Notes under the pieces: model-generated | Seen by the model: the letters and a program-made list of their open reading frames with translations, nothing else | What the model was told of the DNA's origin: nothing | The model's database searches: none | In this document: positions 25,008 through 34,436 of the stretch, one piece after another | Numbering within the stretch: position 1 is the stretch's first letter | Layout: every line of letters starts with the position of its first letter | Assembly: GCF_019703875.1 (NCBI RefSeq) | Contig: NZ_AP024110.1 | Location: 1,426,001 to 1,490,000, forward strand | Length of the DNA stretch: 64,000 nt | Reading direction: 5' to 3' | Source of the DNA: Methyloradius palustris | GTDB taxonomy: Bacteria > Pseudomonadota > Gammaproteobacteria > Burkholderiales > Methylophilaceae | Translations under genes and position numbers: made by a program

Positions 25008-26513
25008 ATGGTTGAATTCTCAAGTGTACTTACATCATCGGGGAATACTGAATCTGAACGATATTTGGTGCGTCTTGCAAAGAAGGCTTTTTTGTCTCTA
25101 TGGAGCTATCCGAATTTGTATACAGATGAAGGACGCCATGGTAACGGGAACGGTAAAGAGCTATGTGATCTTTTAGTTGTATTTGGAAATGACGTCATTC
25201 TATTTTCCGACAAAGCATGTAAATTCACAGCCCATGAAAACATTAATGTAGCCTGGAGTCGCTGGTATCGACGTGCAGTTGAAAAGTCGGCTAGACAGTT
25301 AAGTGGTGCAGAATCTTGGATAAAACGTTTTCCTAACAAAATATATTTAGATTCGAATTGTAAGGCGCCCTTACCCGTTAAATTACCAAAAGAGACGGAC
25401 ATACGAATTCACTTAGTCGCAGTTACTAGAGGGGCAAGTGAATACGCAGAATCCTATTGGGGTGGTGGAAGTTCAGGTAGTCTTTTTATAGATACCAAAC
25501 TTGTTGGAGATGATCATAAGAATTCCCCATTTCGAATTGGCTGGGCACTCTCAAATAAACGACTTGTTCATGTTTTCGATGAAACGACGCTAGATATTGT
25601 TCTTGGTGAATTGGACACAATATCTGACTTCATTTCTTATTTAACTAAAAAAGAAGAGCGTTTTACTACACCTGGTTCAGACTTTCTAATCCCCGGAGAG
25701 GAGGAGCTAGTCGCCTTCTATTTGCAACATTATGACTTTAGGCGTGAAGAATATTATTTCCCAGTAGTTCCTGAAGATGCGCTGGTAGTCCTGCAAGAAG
25801 GGGGTTGGCGCCGACTAAAAAAAAGCCGTCAGTATCAGGCACGTTGTGAAGAGAATGAAATAAGTTATCTGTGGGATACATTAATCGAATTTCAAAATGA
25901 CCACATTCTAGCGGGAAGCGCGGAAGCACTAATCGGCGACTCCAACCCAGTTATGTACGAACGTATTATGCGTATGATGGCAGAAGAAAATAGGCTATCT
26001 AGAAGGTCTTTGGGAGAAAGTATTAATCGAGCAAATAGTATTAATGAACCTGGGAAGCGCTTTACTCGTACGATTTTCAGTGCGTCTCGTGAAGGTCGTG
26101 CTTACATTTTCATGACAATGCCTAGACCTGAAGAATGTAATCAGGAAGAATATCTTGAGCTTAGAAGAGGCGACATACTTCTCTATGCATATGGTTGCAA
26201 ATTAAAGTTTGAAAAAATTAAGGAAATAATTGGTATCGCCTTCGCGCCAGGACAAGAAATCTTAACCTCAGTCGACTATTTTTTAATAAACTTTGGTGAG
26301 GCTCCATTTGACGAGGAATTTGCTGACGAGGTTAAACAACGTATATCAGATGCTGAAATGTGGAGCCCTATAGCAACTAAATGGAGTTCGATACGCCCTA
26401 TCCCCTTCCCTTACAACGTAACCATCTTTGAAAAAATTATTTTTTGGACTAGATTAAGTTTATATAGATGTCGGAATTATGTTTCGCAACTGATGCGCCG
26501 GTTGAAGTGGTAA
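25008..26513 (+). CDS. Unrecognised 501-aa protein with a possible nuclease-like N terminus
   Basis: I do not recognise the family with certainty. The N-terminal ~100 residues have an alpha helix followed by KELCDLLVVFGNDVILFSDK. This beta-hairpin with acidic and Lys residues resembles the core of PD-(D/E)xK or NERD-like nuclease domains, although the exact catalytic pattern is not clean. The middle is mixed alpha/beta; the C terminus ends in basic and aromatic residues. No signal peptide. Codons are more AT-rich than in the NMG genes, so transfer is possible. The next gene follows after 35 bp and may share the transcript. Confidence 0.75.
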   Translation: MVEFSSVLTSSGNTESERYLVRLAKKAFLSLWSYPNLYTDEGRHGNGNGKELCDLLVVFGNDVILFSDKACKFTAHENINVAWSRWYRRAVEKSARQLSGAESWIKRFPNKIYLDSNCKAPLPVKLPKETDIRIHLVAVTRGASEYAESYWGGGSSGSLFIDTKLVGDDHKNSPFRIGWALSNKRLVHVFDETTLDIVLGELDTISDFISYLTKKEERFTTPGSDFLIPGEEELVAFYLQHYDFRREEYYFPVVPEDALVVLQEGGWRRLKKSRQYQARCEENEISYLWDTLIEFQNDHILAGSAEALIGDSNPVMYERIMRMMAEENRLSRRSLGESINRANSINEPGKRFTRTIFSASREGRAYIFMTMPRPEECNQEEYLELRRGDILLYAYGCKLKFEKIKEIIGIAFAPGQEILTSVDYFLINFGEAPFDEEFADEVKQRISDAEMWSPIATKWSSIRPIPFPYNVTIFEKIIFWTRLSLYRCRNYVSQLMRRLKW

Positions 26514-26548
26514 GCCATCTGCCAAACAATAATACGGAGATGTGAATA

Positions 26549-26830
26549 ATGAGAACGCTTGTAGAAAGTGTTATTGCGATTAGCTTTACATGGCTGCTAT
26601 GGTCCATGTTCATTGGTGCTGACCGACGAAGTGTCAAAAGAAAAGGCAAGAATAGGGACATCAGCGATATGGGCAAGTTGATTGAAGCATGTGATGGCAA
26701 CCGCGGAAAGGCTGAGCGGCTGATTATGGAAGAGATGCGAACACGCGGTGCAATGACAAAAAACTCAGCAGCAAAACTTGTGCTTGAGCGATTAGAGAAA
26801 GAAACAGAAGCCTCGCAAATTACCACTTAA
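26549..26830 (+). CDS. Small membrane-anchored protein (93 aa)
   Basis: One N-terminal membrane helix (VESVIAISFTWLLWSMFIG, residues 5-23) is followed by a basic, helical cytoplasmic tail (RRSVKRKGKNR ... ERLEKETEASQ). The preceding ACGGAGATGTG offers a ribosome site. It may be a partner of the 501-aa protein upstream. No family is recognised. Confidence 0.6.
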   Translation: MRTLVESVIAISFTWLLWSMFIGADRRSVKRKGKNRDISDMGKLIEACDGNRGKAERLIMEEMRTRGAMTKNSAAKLVLERLEKETEASQITT

Positions 26831-27048
26831 TTTGAGTAAAATCCTCTATCACTGGCTGTAAATCTCTCACAAACCAGTACAAAACACCCATCCCCTACTC
26901 CTTCCACACCCGCATCAATGCTTGTTATATGCACCATCACCGTGCAAAGTTCCTCAAAATAAACATATTTTAGTGCATAAAATAAAATTAAGAATATACT
27001 AGCCCGCAGAAGTGTTCTTTAAGTAACTTACTTTAAGAAGGATCTATC

Positions 27049-27642
27049 ATGCATCCAATTACTTTGTTTACGCTCTTCTTCAAGCCTACTGCCGGTTGGC
27101 AGAGGTTGATTAAAAGTCAGCCGACTATCTATCGACTGTACCTTCTTCACGTCATTCCGTTTTCCATCATCCCTGCTTTAATGATCTACCTGACTGGCGG
27201 AAAGCATGGCCTGCTATTCCTGAATCTATTGCCAGATGACAAGCTTAGGGTGGTTGCAGTTATTTTCTTTGTGATTCAACTGGTGGTGGTGCCCATCATG
27301 GCGGTTATCATCCGGCAACTTGCCGAGGTTGCGCAAATACACCCCACATATGGTGATAGCTTCATACTCGCCGCAGTAGCCCCTACCCCGCTTTGGCTGG
27401 CACCAATTTTCCTGTTCATCCCAGACATTTACGTAAATTCAGTTGTCATCACCGTAGCCATGATGGCTGCCGTTGGTTTGATGTATTTCGGCATACCAAC
27501 GATCTTCAGGATTAAAGACAGTGGCCAGAGCTTTCTGTTCTTTGGTGCAGTTTTGATGGCAGGGCTCATGGCCTGGGTATTTATGATGGTCTGTACCTTG
27601 GTGATTTGGGGTAGCGTGCAAAATTTACACTTCACTCATTGA
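27049..27642 (+). CDS. Yip1-family membrane protein
   Basis: A 197-aa integral membrane protein with about five hydrophobic segments and the opening MHPITLFTLFFKPTAGWQRL, typical of the bacterial YIP1/DUF1282-like family. Function of these proteins in bacteria is not established. A clear AAGGAT ribosome site precedes the ATG. It stands alone with 218 and 237 bp of non-coding DNA on either side. Confidence 0.8.
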   Translation: MHPITLFTLFFKPTAGWQRLIKSQPTIYRLYLLHVIPFSIIPALMIYLTGGKHGLLFLNLLPDDKLRVVAVIFFVIQLVVVPIMAVIIRQLAEVAQIHPTYGDSFILAAVAPTPLWLAPIFLFIPDIYVNSVVITVAMMAAVGLMYFGIPTIFRIKDSGQSFLFFGAVLMAGLMAWVFMMVCTLVIWGSVQNLHFTH

Positions 27643-27879
27643 GCTAGATATTGATCAATTAAACAGCAGGTTAGAAGTTATTTTCTCTTTAATCACTTGA
27701 GGTTGTAGTGTTTTGATGAATTGTAAATTTATTGATACAAATATTTTTTTGTGTAATATTTTGAAACAAATAGATTAGCGTTTTAAATTTCAGTCAGTAT
27801 TTGCTTCAAGATTTACGTAGTTGACCAGATTCTTCGATGTATAAGCCGTTCAACAGAAACGGTTACTGGAGGAAGAGAT

Positions 27880-28344
27880 ATGGCTTCAAACGTAGTTGAT
27901 TTTAGCTTTATTGCACGTCCCAATTGCTCCTTGTCCACGAGGGGCATGCTGAGCCTTGTTGCGCTCATTACTCTGGTTTCCCTCACAATTGCAGTCGTCT
28001 TCACCATTATGGGCGCATGGCTCATATTGCCTTTTGCTGGCCTTGAGCTAGCTGCGTTGGCTTACGCCTTTTATTTCATACATTGCCACTCTCATGATTA
28101 CGAGTCCATTCGCATCGAGGAAGATCAAGTGGCCATTGAGAAGCACGATTACAAGATCACCAATCGCATCATATTCCAACGTTATTGGGCGCAAGTCCTG
28201 TTGCAGGATTTACCCAATGGCGAACAGTCATTGTTCTTACGCTCGCACGGCAAGAAGGTTCAGCTTGGCGAGAGTTTGATGAACAACGAGCAGCGACAGC
28301 AATTGGCGCGGCAATTAAAACAGTTGGTTGGCAGTGCTTATTAA
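27880..28344 (+). CDS. DUF2244 membrane protein
   Basis: A 154-aa protein with two adjacent membrane helices (residues ~25-70) and a C-terminal PH-like beta-rich part (HDYESIRIEEDQVAIEKHDY). This is the DUF2244 layout. The family is often found just ahead of cytochrome oxidase subunit II, as here (15 bp before coxB), so a link to oxidase biogenesis is likely though not proven. Shine-Dalgarno GGAGGAAGAG. Confidence 0.85.
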   Translation: MASNVVDFSFIARPNCSLSTRGMLSLVALITLVSLTIAVVFTIMGAWLILPFAGLELAALAYAFYFIHCHSHDYESIRIEEDQVAIEKHDYKITNRIIFQRYWAQVLLQDLPNGEQSLFLRSHGKKVQLGESLMNNEQRQQLARQLKQLVGSAY

Positions 28345-28359
28345 ACAAGAGGAGTAGGC

Positions 28360-29544
28360 ATGGTGATGCAATTAATAAAAAAAATCAGGGGCTGTATAAC
28401 CTTGATATTGGCAGTTTTGATGTTCGCGCCTTTAATAGCGCACGCAGATTACTCATGGAATTTCCCCAAACCCGCAACGCCAATGGCCCTGGATACGCTA
28501 CAAGTCCATAATAAATTCATGATCATAGTGATGGTAATTTTTGTGGTGGTGCTGGGCATCATGATTTATTCCATTGTCATGCATCGCAAAAGCAAAAATC
28601 ACCCCGCAGGTACATTTACTGGCCCTACTACGCGCAGCCAGATTATTTGGACGCTAGTGCCCTTTGTGATTCTGCTCTATATCGACTTTATCTTGATGGG
28701 CATACCGGCATATCACAGTGTTGTGGCTATGGAGGATACGAAGACAGGCGCTGAGATGGTCATCAAGATCACTGGTTCTCAATGGCGTTGGCAGTATGAG
28801 TATATGGACGGCGATGCCAAAGGCATCAGCTTCGTTAGCAACCTGATTACCCCGCAAGACCAGATTGATAACAAAGCTACGAAGAACAAAGAATACTTGC
28901 TGGAAGTAGATAACCCGTTGGTGCTGCCCACAGGCAAAAAAGTACGGGTGTTGCTGACTTCTACCGATGTGATTCATAACTGGTGGGTTCCAGCTTTTGG
29001 TGCCGCGCGCGATGCAGTACCTGGGTTCTTGCGTGAAACATGGCTAAAAATTGATGAGCCTGGCACCTTCCGCGGGCAATGCAAAGAGCTGTGCGGTAAA
29101 GGCCATGGCTTTATGCCGGCGGTCGTAGTCGCTAAAAATGAAGATGACTTCAAACAATGGGCAGTCGCTAAGAAACAGGAAATTGCGGCGGCTGGTGCTG
29201 GTGCTGATAAGACGTGGACGCAAGCAGAGTTGATCGCCAATGGTAAAGCGGTTTACGAGAAAAATTGCGTTGCTTGCCACCAGGTTACTGGCATGGGATT
29301 GCCACCGACATTCCCTGCCCTTGCTGGCAGCAAGATTGCAACCGGGCCGATTTTTGATGCAGATGGCAAGCTGATCAAGGATGGTCATTTAGACCGTGTA
29401 TTCAATGGCAAAGGCGTGATGCCCGCCTGGAAAAGCATACTCAATGACACGGAAATCGCCTCAGTCATCACGTATGAACGCAACTCTTTTGGTAATCATG
29501 TAGGCGATATGCTTCAACCAGCTCAGGTCAAGGCACTGCGATGA
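28360..29544 (+). CDS. coxB: Cytochrome c oxidase subunit II with fused cytochrome c domain
   Basis: A 394-aa caa3/aa3-type subunit II. A signal peptide (ends AHA|DY) is followed by two membrane helices and a cupredoxin domain. The domain carries CuA ligands in QCKELCGKGHGFM, and a C-terminal class I cytochrome c is added with heme site NCVACHQ and an axial Met (GKGVMPAW). The heme domain accepts electrons from soluble cytochrome c. It opens the oxidase operon; subunit I follows after 61 bp. Confidence 0.96.
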   Translation: MVMQLIKKIRGCITLILAVLMFAPLIAHADYSWNFPKPATPMALDTLQVHNKFMIIVMVIFVVVLGIMIYSIVMHRKSKNHPAGTFTGPTTRSQIIWTLVPFVILLYIDFILMGIPAYHSVVAMEDTKTGAEMVIKITGSQWRWQYEYMDGDAKGISFVSNLITPQDQIDNKATKNKEYLLEVDNPLVLPTGKKVRVLLTSTDVIHNWWVPAFGAARDAVPGFLRETWLKIDEPGTFRGQCKELCGKGHGFMPAVVVAKNEDDFKQWAVAKKQEIAAAGAGADKTWTQAELIANGKAVYEKNCVACHQVTGMGLPPTFPALAGSKIATGPIFDADGKLIKDGHLDRVFNGKGVMPAWKSILNDTEIASVITYERNSFGNHVGDMLQPAQVKALR

Positions 29545-29605
29545 GCCGCTTAGCCAAGACCAATTTCAAACAAACATTTGATACACAGATTTCAAGGAGT
29601 AGACC

Positions 29606-31198
29606 ATGAGTTACGGCGCTGCAACACACCACGATGATCACCAGGAACACCCAACCGGCATCATGCGCTGGTTGACGACTACCAACCATAAAGATATCGG
29701 CACCATGTATCTAACCTTCTCGCTGACCATGTTCATGATTGGTGGCGCGATGATCATGGCTGTGCGTGCGGAGTTGTTCCAGCCAGGCTTGCAGTTGATG
29801 AGGCCTGAGTTTTATAACCAGCTAATCGGTGTGCATGCACTAATCATGATCTTTGCGGCGCTGATGCCCGCAGCTACTGGCTTTGCCAACTGGATGCTAC
29901 CGCTGCAAATAGGCGCGCCAGATATGGCTTTGCCGCGATTGAATAACTGGGGTTTCTGGTTATTGCCACCTGCCGCAATTTTACTCACCCTGCCCTTTAC
30001 GCTGGCCTTATTTGGCATTGGTGATGGTGCGATTGCCACTGGCTGGACATTCTATGCGCCGCTCTCAGTGCAAGGTGGCATAGGCGTGGACTTTGCGATT
30101 TTCGCTGTACACATACTAGGTATCTCATCAGTAATGGGCTCGATCAATATCATCGTCACCATATTCAACATGCGCGCACCTGGCATGACCATGATGAAAC
30201 TGCCTTTATTCGCATGGGGCTGGCTGATTACCGCATTCCTGTTGATTGCAACCATTCCAGTATTGGCAGGCGCTGTCACCATGCTGCTGACAGACCGCCA
30301 CTTTGGCACCCACTTCTTTGACGCAGCTGGCGGCGGCGACCCAATTATGTTCCAGCATTTATTCTGGTTCTTCGGGCACCCTGAGGTTTATATTCTGCTG
30401 CTGCCAGTGTGGGGCTTTATACCGCAGATTCTTTCCACATTTGCCCGCAAACCGATTTATGGCTACAAGGCACAGGTCTATTCGCTGTGTTTGATTGGCA
30501 TACTCTCAGTTGTAGTCTGGGCACACCATTTCTTCACTGCTGGCATGCCTGTGCCCGCCCTGCTCTATTTTATGTATAGCACCATGGCGATTTCCCTGCC
30601 TTTGGCTGTGCTCTTCTACTGCTGGATTGCCACCATCTGGAAAGGCTCAATGACCTTCGAGACGCCTATGTTGTTTGCAGTTGGCTGGATCATATTATTC
30701 GGTATTGGTGGCCTGACAGGCTTGGTGCTGGCTGATGTGGCGGCTGATGCCCAATATCATCATACCTATTTTGTGGTGGCGCATTTCCACTACACGCTGT
30801 TTGCTGGCGGGATTATGGGGATTATGGCTGGTGTTTATTACTGGCTGCCGAAGATGACAGGCCATATGTATAACGAACGGCTAGGCAAAGTACATTTCTG
30901 GCTGACGGCTATTTCGTTCAACCTGACCTTTATTCCGCAATTCTTCTTGGGATTAGCTGGCATGCCACGCCGCATCCCAGATTACGCTTTGCAATTTGCT
31001 GAATTCAACATGATTTCATCGATCGCGGCATTCGCCCTTGGGCTGGCGCAGGTGCTGTTTGTTTATAACATCATCACTTGTGTTCGAGGTGGCAAGAAAG
31101 CTACTGACAAAGTATGGGAAGGCAGCAATGGCTTGGAGTGGACATTGCCATCACCCCCGCCTTACCACACCTTTAATGAGCAGCCGGTCATTAAGTGA
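29606..31198 (+). CDS. coxA: Cytochrome c oxidase subunit I
   Basis: A 530-aa heme-copper oxidase core with 12 membrane helices. Heme and CuB ligands are found in GVHALIMIFAALMP, FGHPEVYILLLP (with the cross-linked His-Tyr pair) and WAHHFFTAGMP. VVAHFHYTLFAGG holds the high- and low-spin heme histidines. These are A-type features; the operon also carries heme A synthesis genes. Ribosome site AAGGAGTAG. It pumps protons while reducing oxygen. Confidence 0.97.
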   Translation: MSYGAATHHDDHQEHPTGIMRWLTTTNHKDIGTMYLTFSLTMFMIGGAMIMAVRAELFQPGLQLMRPEFYNQLIGVHALIMIFAALMPAATGFANWMLPLQIGAPDMALPRLNNWGFWLLPPAAILLTLPFTLALFGIGDGAIATGWTFYAPLSVQGGIGVDFAIFAVHILGISSVMGSINIIVTIFNMRAPGMTMMKLPLFAWGWLITAFLLIATIPVLAGAVTMLLTDRHFGTHFFDAAGGGDPIMFQHLFWFFGHPEVYILLLPVWGFIPQILSTFARKPIYGYKAQVYSLCLIGILSVVVWAHHFFTAGMPVPALLYFMYSTMAISLPLAVLFYCWIATIWKGSMTFETPMLFAVGWIILFGIGGLTGLVLADVAADAQYHHTYFVVAHFHYTLFAGGIMGIMAGVYYWLPKMTGHMYNERLGKVHFWLTAISFNLTFIPQFFLGLAGMPRRIPDYALQFAEFNMISSIAAFALGLAQVLFVYNIITCVRGGKKATDKVWEGSNGLEWTLPSPPPYHTFNEQPVIK

Positions 31199-31232
31199 TT
31201 AAGCCGCGTCAGATGGGATTAGTGATCATGCA

Positions 31233-31799
31233 ATGGATGAATTAGACACAGATAAGCAATCGGCGGCCGAGAATAGCCGCCTGCAAAATAGACGGTTAGG
31301 GTTTAAGTTGTTGTGGCTGGTAGGCGCTGCGCTTCTGTTCGCTTTTGCCTTGGTGCCACTTTATAACGTGATGTGCAACCTCACGGGGTTTAACGGCAAA
31401 ACGAACACCGTTGCTGCAGATGCACATCCAAAGTTAGACAGCACACGTTGGGTGACGGTGAGCTTTACCAGTACTGTGATGCCTGGTTTGGCTTGGGATT
31501 TTTACCCTAAACAATCAAGCATCAAGATGCACCCAGGAGCAATTGAAACAGTTTTTTTTATCTCAAAAAATGTAACGAATGAAGTAGTGACTGGGCAAGC
31601 AGTACCTAGTGTGAGCCCAAGTCAGGCATCGCTGTATTTCAAGAAGATTGAGTGCTTCTGTTTTAAACGGCAATCTTTAGCACCAGGGGAGACGAAAGAG
31701 ATGCCAGTGAGTTTTTACTTAAGTCCAGATTTACCAAAAGACATAGATGCGGTAACGCTTTCGTATGCCTTTTACAACGCAATCAAACTGAAGAATTAA
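31233..31799 (+). CDS. ctaG: Cytochrome c oxidase assembly protein CtaG (Cox11)
   Basis: A 188-aa copper chaperone that delivers copper to CuB in subunit I. It has a single N-terminal membrane helix (~residues 26-48), MCNLTGFNGKT just after the helix, and the copper-binding pair in IECFCFKRQSLAPGE. Length and order match the family. The small membrane gene often found between coxA and ctaG in betaproteobacteria is not present; only 34 bp separate them. Confidence 0.95.
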   Translation: MDELDTDKQSAAENSRLQNRRLGFKLLWLVGAALLFAFALVPLYNVMCNLTGFNGKTNTVAADAHPKLDSTRWVTVSFTSTVMPGLAWDFYPKQSSIKMHPGAIETVFFISKNVTNEVVTGQAVPSVSPSQASLYFKKIECFCFKRQSLAPGETKEMPVSFYLSPDLPKDIDAVTLSYAFYNAIKLKN

Positions 31800-31865
31800 C
31801 CAGTCATTAGCAGTAATTAACAATATTAATCCAGGTAAATAACCTGGGCTTAGAGGAGCGAGTGC

Positions 31866-32750
31866 ATGTCCACATCTACACCAACACATGACAAATATTT
31901 TGTCCCTACCCCCAGCCTGTATCCAGTCATTTTATCTGCCGGCCTATTGCTACTGGCTTCAGGTTTTATCTTTAGTATCAATCAACATACCGCTGGTAAA
32001 TGGATGATGATTGCTGGCACTGTGTTAATTGTTGGCATGATATTCAGGTGGTTTGGCAAAGTCATCGCTGAGAGCCAAGGCGGTATGTATAAATCTTGGG
32101 AAGACAAATCCTTCCGCTGGGGCATGGTGGCATTTATCTGTTCTGAGATCGCCTTTTTCGGGGCTTTTTTTGGTGCCCTGTTCTTTACTCGTGTGATATC
32201 AGTGCCCGAGCTGGCGAGTTTTGACCCGCATTTCACGATGTATAAAGACTTTCTCCCAACCTGGCCATCTGCTGGCCCAGGCGGCAATGTGCTTGGCCAC
32301 GAATACAAGTCAGCACAATTCACGCCTATGGGCGCATGGGGCATTCCAGCGATCAATACATTGATACTGTTGACCTCTGGGGCTACCGTCACTTGGGCAC
32401 ATTGGGGCTTGCTCAAGAACAATCGCAAACAGTTGGTGATTGGACTATTTCTAACCATCATCCTAGGCCTCAGCTTTATCTCGCTACAGGCCTTTGAATA
32501 TCACCATGCCTACACGGAGCTTGGCTTAACGCTTGGTGCAGGGGTCTATGGCAGTACCTTTTTCATGCTCACGGGCTTTCATGGCTTCCATGTCACGCTT
32601 GGTACCATCATGTTGATTGTGATTCTTGTGCGCAGCATGAAAGGCCATTTCACGCCTGAACATCACTTTGGTTTTGAGGGAGTTGCCTGGTATTGGCACT
32701 TTGTAGATGTGGTCTGGCTAGGCTTGTTTGTGTTTGTTTACTGGCTCTGA
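31866..32750 (+). CDS. coxC: Cytochrome c oxidase subunit III
   Basis: A 294-aa seven-helix subunit III. Conserved stretches include KSWEDKSFRWGMVAFICSEI, LTSGATVTWAHWGL, LGLSFISLQAFEYHHAY, FHGFHVTLGTIML and WYWHFVDVVWLGLFVFVYW. It stabilises the oxidase core and its oxygen path. It follows ctaG after 66 bp with the ribosome site AGAGGAGCG. Confidence 0.96.
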   Translation: MSTSTPTHDKYFVPTPSLYPVILSAGLLLLASGFIFSINQHTAGKWMMIAGTVLIVGMIFRWFGKVIAESQGGMYKSWEDKSFRWGMVAFICSEIAFFGAFFGALFFTRVISVPELASFDPHFTMYKDFLPTWPSAGPGGNVLGHEYKSAQFTPMGAWGIPAINTLILLTSGATVTWAHWGLLKNNRKQLVIGLFLTIILGLSFISLQAFEYHHAYTELGLTLGAGVYGSTFFMLTGFHGFHVTLGTIMLIVILVRSMKGHFTPEHHFGFEGVAWYWHFVDVVWLGLFVFVYWL

Positions 32751-32763
32751 GATAAACCAGTCC

Positions 32764-32964
32764 TTATGTAGGCGGATGGCCAATTACGCCAGTGTAGAAG
32801 CCAACCATCAACAGAACGAATAAGAACAAGGAAAGTGAAATACGGATAGTCAGGGCTTTTGCAGTGCGCTCGCTATCACCCTTTTTAACTAGAGAAAATA
32901 ATGCATAAAACAGGCTACCCACAATGAGTAACAGCATGAAAATAATCAATAGCTTGATGATCAT
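32764..32964 (-). CDS. Twin-transmembrane small protein (DUF2909)
   Basis: A 66-aa protein with two membrane helices (residues ~3-23 and ~40-60) and a conserved short loop KGDSERTAKALTIRISLS. This is the DUF2909 layout found beside oxidase assembly genes. It is read opposite to the operon, 13 bp from the coxC stop. Role unknown. Confidence 0.85.
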   Translation of the reverse strand: MIIKLLIIFMLLLIVGSLFYALFSLVKKGDSERTAKALTIRISLSLFLFVLLMVGFYTGVIGHPPT

Positions 32965-33041
32965 GATTTTCTCCGTCTTGAATTTGATCTAAGTATGTGT
33001 CGCATCAGCTTATTTTGCAATTCTGATTCGCAGGTTACTGA

Positions 33042-33797
33042 TTGTTAGGGTATCAGTTTAAACCTAGCTTGCTGGGTGCATTGGTGACGATATGCTGTAT
33101 TCCGATTTTTATTAAACTTGGGTTATGGCAATACCACAAAGCCCAACAGAAACAAGCGCTGCAAGATAGCTATGACCAGTACCTGCATGCTGATCCAGTT
33201 GAAATTCCAGAGCTGATAGCAGAACCCGAAAGCTGGCGCTATCGGCAGGTAAAATTGACAGGTACTTATGAAACCCGATACCAGATTTTGCTGGATAACC
33301 AGGTGAATAATGAACAAGTAGGCTATGACGTCATTACCCCTTTGCATATCAGCAATACGGATCGCTACGTGCTGGTAGATAGGGGCTGGATACCCGCGCA
33401 AGATGACCACAGTACTCTGCCTGCCATTGACACGCCAGCGGGCGAGCAGCAGGTGGTCGGGCAAGTATGGTTGCCTTCCAGCAAGTTTTATTCGCTAGAT
33501 GGGCCGATTGCTGGAGCTAAGCCTGATTGGCAGATGTTATGGCAGAACATGGATATGAAGCGTTATTCAGCAAGCACACCTTTAAAGCTTAGCCCGGTTG
33601 TGATTCGCCTTGATGCAGCAAGCCAGGCAGGTGGGTTTAAGCGCGAATGGCAACAACCTGCCGAACGCATAGGCATGTATCTGAGTTATGCCTATCAGTG
33701 GTTTGGTTTTGCAGTCGCTGCTGTGGCGATCTATTTATTTGTCAGTTTCAAGAAAATATCCACGCCGCCAGCGCAAGCACAGACAGATTTGGAATAA
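33042..33797 (+). CDS. SURF1-family oxidase assembly protein
   Basis: A 251-aa protein with membrane helices at both ends and the SURF1 core: LGLWQYHKAQQK, YRQVKLTGTYE, VLVDRGWIP, and YAYQWFGFAVAA near the C terminus. SURF1 helps heme A insertion into subunit I. The most credible start is an unusual TTG (33042) without a strong ribosome site, since the protein's usual short N terminus aligns there. A GTG shortly downstream would cut the first helix. Confidence 0.92.
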   Translation: MLGYQFKPSLLGALVTICCIPIFIKLGLWQYHKAQQKQALQDSYDQYLHADPVEIPELIAEPESWRYRQVKLTGTYETRYQILLDNQVNNEQVGYDVITPLHISNTDRYVLVDRGWIPAQDDHSTLPAIDTPAGEQQVVGQVWLPSSKFYSLDGPIAGAKPDWQMLWQNMDMKRYSASTPLKLSPVVIRLDAASQAGGFKREWQQPAERIGMYLSYAYQWFGFAVAAVAIYLFVSFKKISTPPAQAQTDLE

Positions 33798-33800
33798 AAC

Positions 33801-34421
33801 ATGAATGCCTCGATGAGCAATGATCTGACAAAAAGCGAGCCGCCTCAATCGCATGGGCGCTGGATGCTTTTAATGCTGCTGATTGTGTTTGTTACGCCCG
33901 TGTTGATGGTGGTAGCCATGCATCATTTCGACTGGCATCCACAAGGGAGCAGCCATGGCCAATTGATTACCCCAGCCCGTTTGTTGCACCCAAGTGATCA
34001 ACTAGTAAATGCCGATAACGTCAACATTAAAGCCGGATTCCTGCTGGATAAATGGAGCATGGTGTATATCGCCGATGACTGCGCTGAAGACTGTGTGGCT
34101 CACCTGCATACCATGCGGCAACTCCAGGTTTCCATGGATAAAGATATGGGCCGTTTGCAGCGGATTTTACTGACGAACTCACAAAATGTCCCTGCAATTC
34201 AAAAGCAGTACCCTGACCTATTGATTCTGAGCAAGCCACAAAGTGCACTAATTGAGTTCCGGCAACAGTTTGATTTATCAGAAGCTGCTGCAGGCAGCTC
34301 TAACCAGATTTATCTGGTGGATCCGCTTGGTAATCTGATGATGTACTTTCCCAGCAACTTGCCACCAACAGAGATGCGCAAAGACCTGGTGCGTTTACTG
34401 GCTTATGCCTGGGCAGGCTAA
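33801..34421 (+). CDS. SCO-like membrane protein of the oxidase operon
   Basis: A 206-aa protein with one N-terminal helix (~residues 20-42) and a thioredoxin-like exterior part. It has a C-x3-C pair (DDCAEDCVAHL, about residue 90) in the position of the copper-binding CxxxC of SCO proteins, but without the usual following Pro. Such proteins are common between SURF1 and ctaA in betaproteobacteria. It probably aids copper delivery to CuA or thiol reduction. It begins 3 bp after the SURF1 stop. Confidence 0.82.
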   Translation: MNASMSNDLTKSEPPQSHGRWMLLMLLIVFVTPVLMVVAMHHFDWHPQGSSHGQLITPARLLHPSDQLVNADNVNIKAGFLLDKWSMVYIADDCAEDCVAHLHTMRQLQVSMDKDMGRLQRILLTNSQNVPAIQKQYPDLLILSKPQSALIEFRQQFDLSEAAAGSSNQIYLVDPLGNLMMYFPSNLPPTEMRKDLVRLLAYAWAG

Positions 34422-34436
34422 TATGAATAGAACAAG

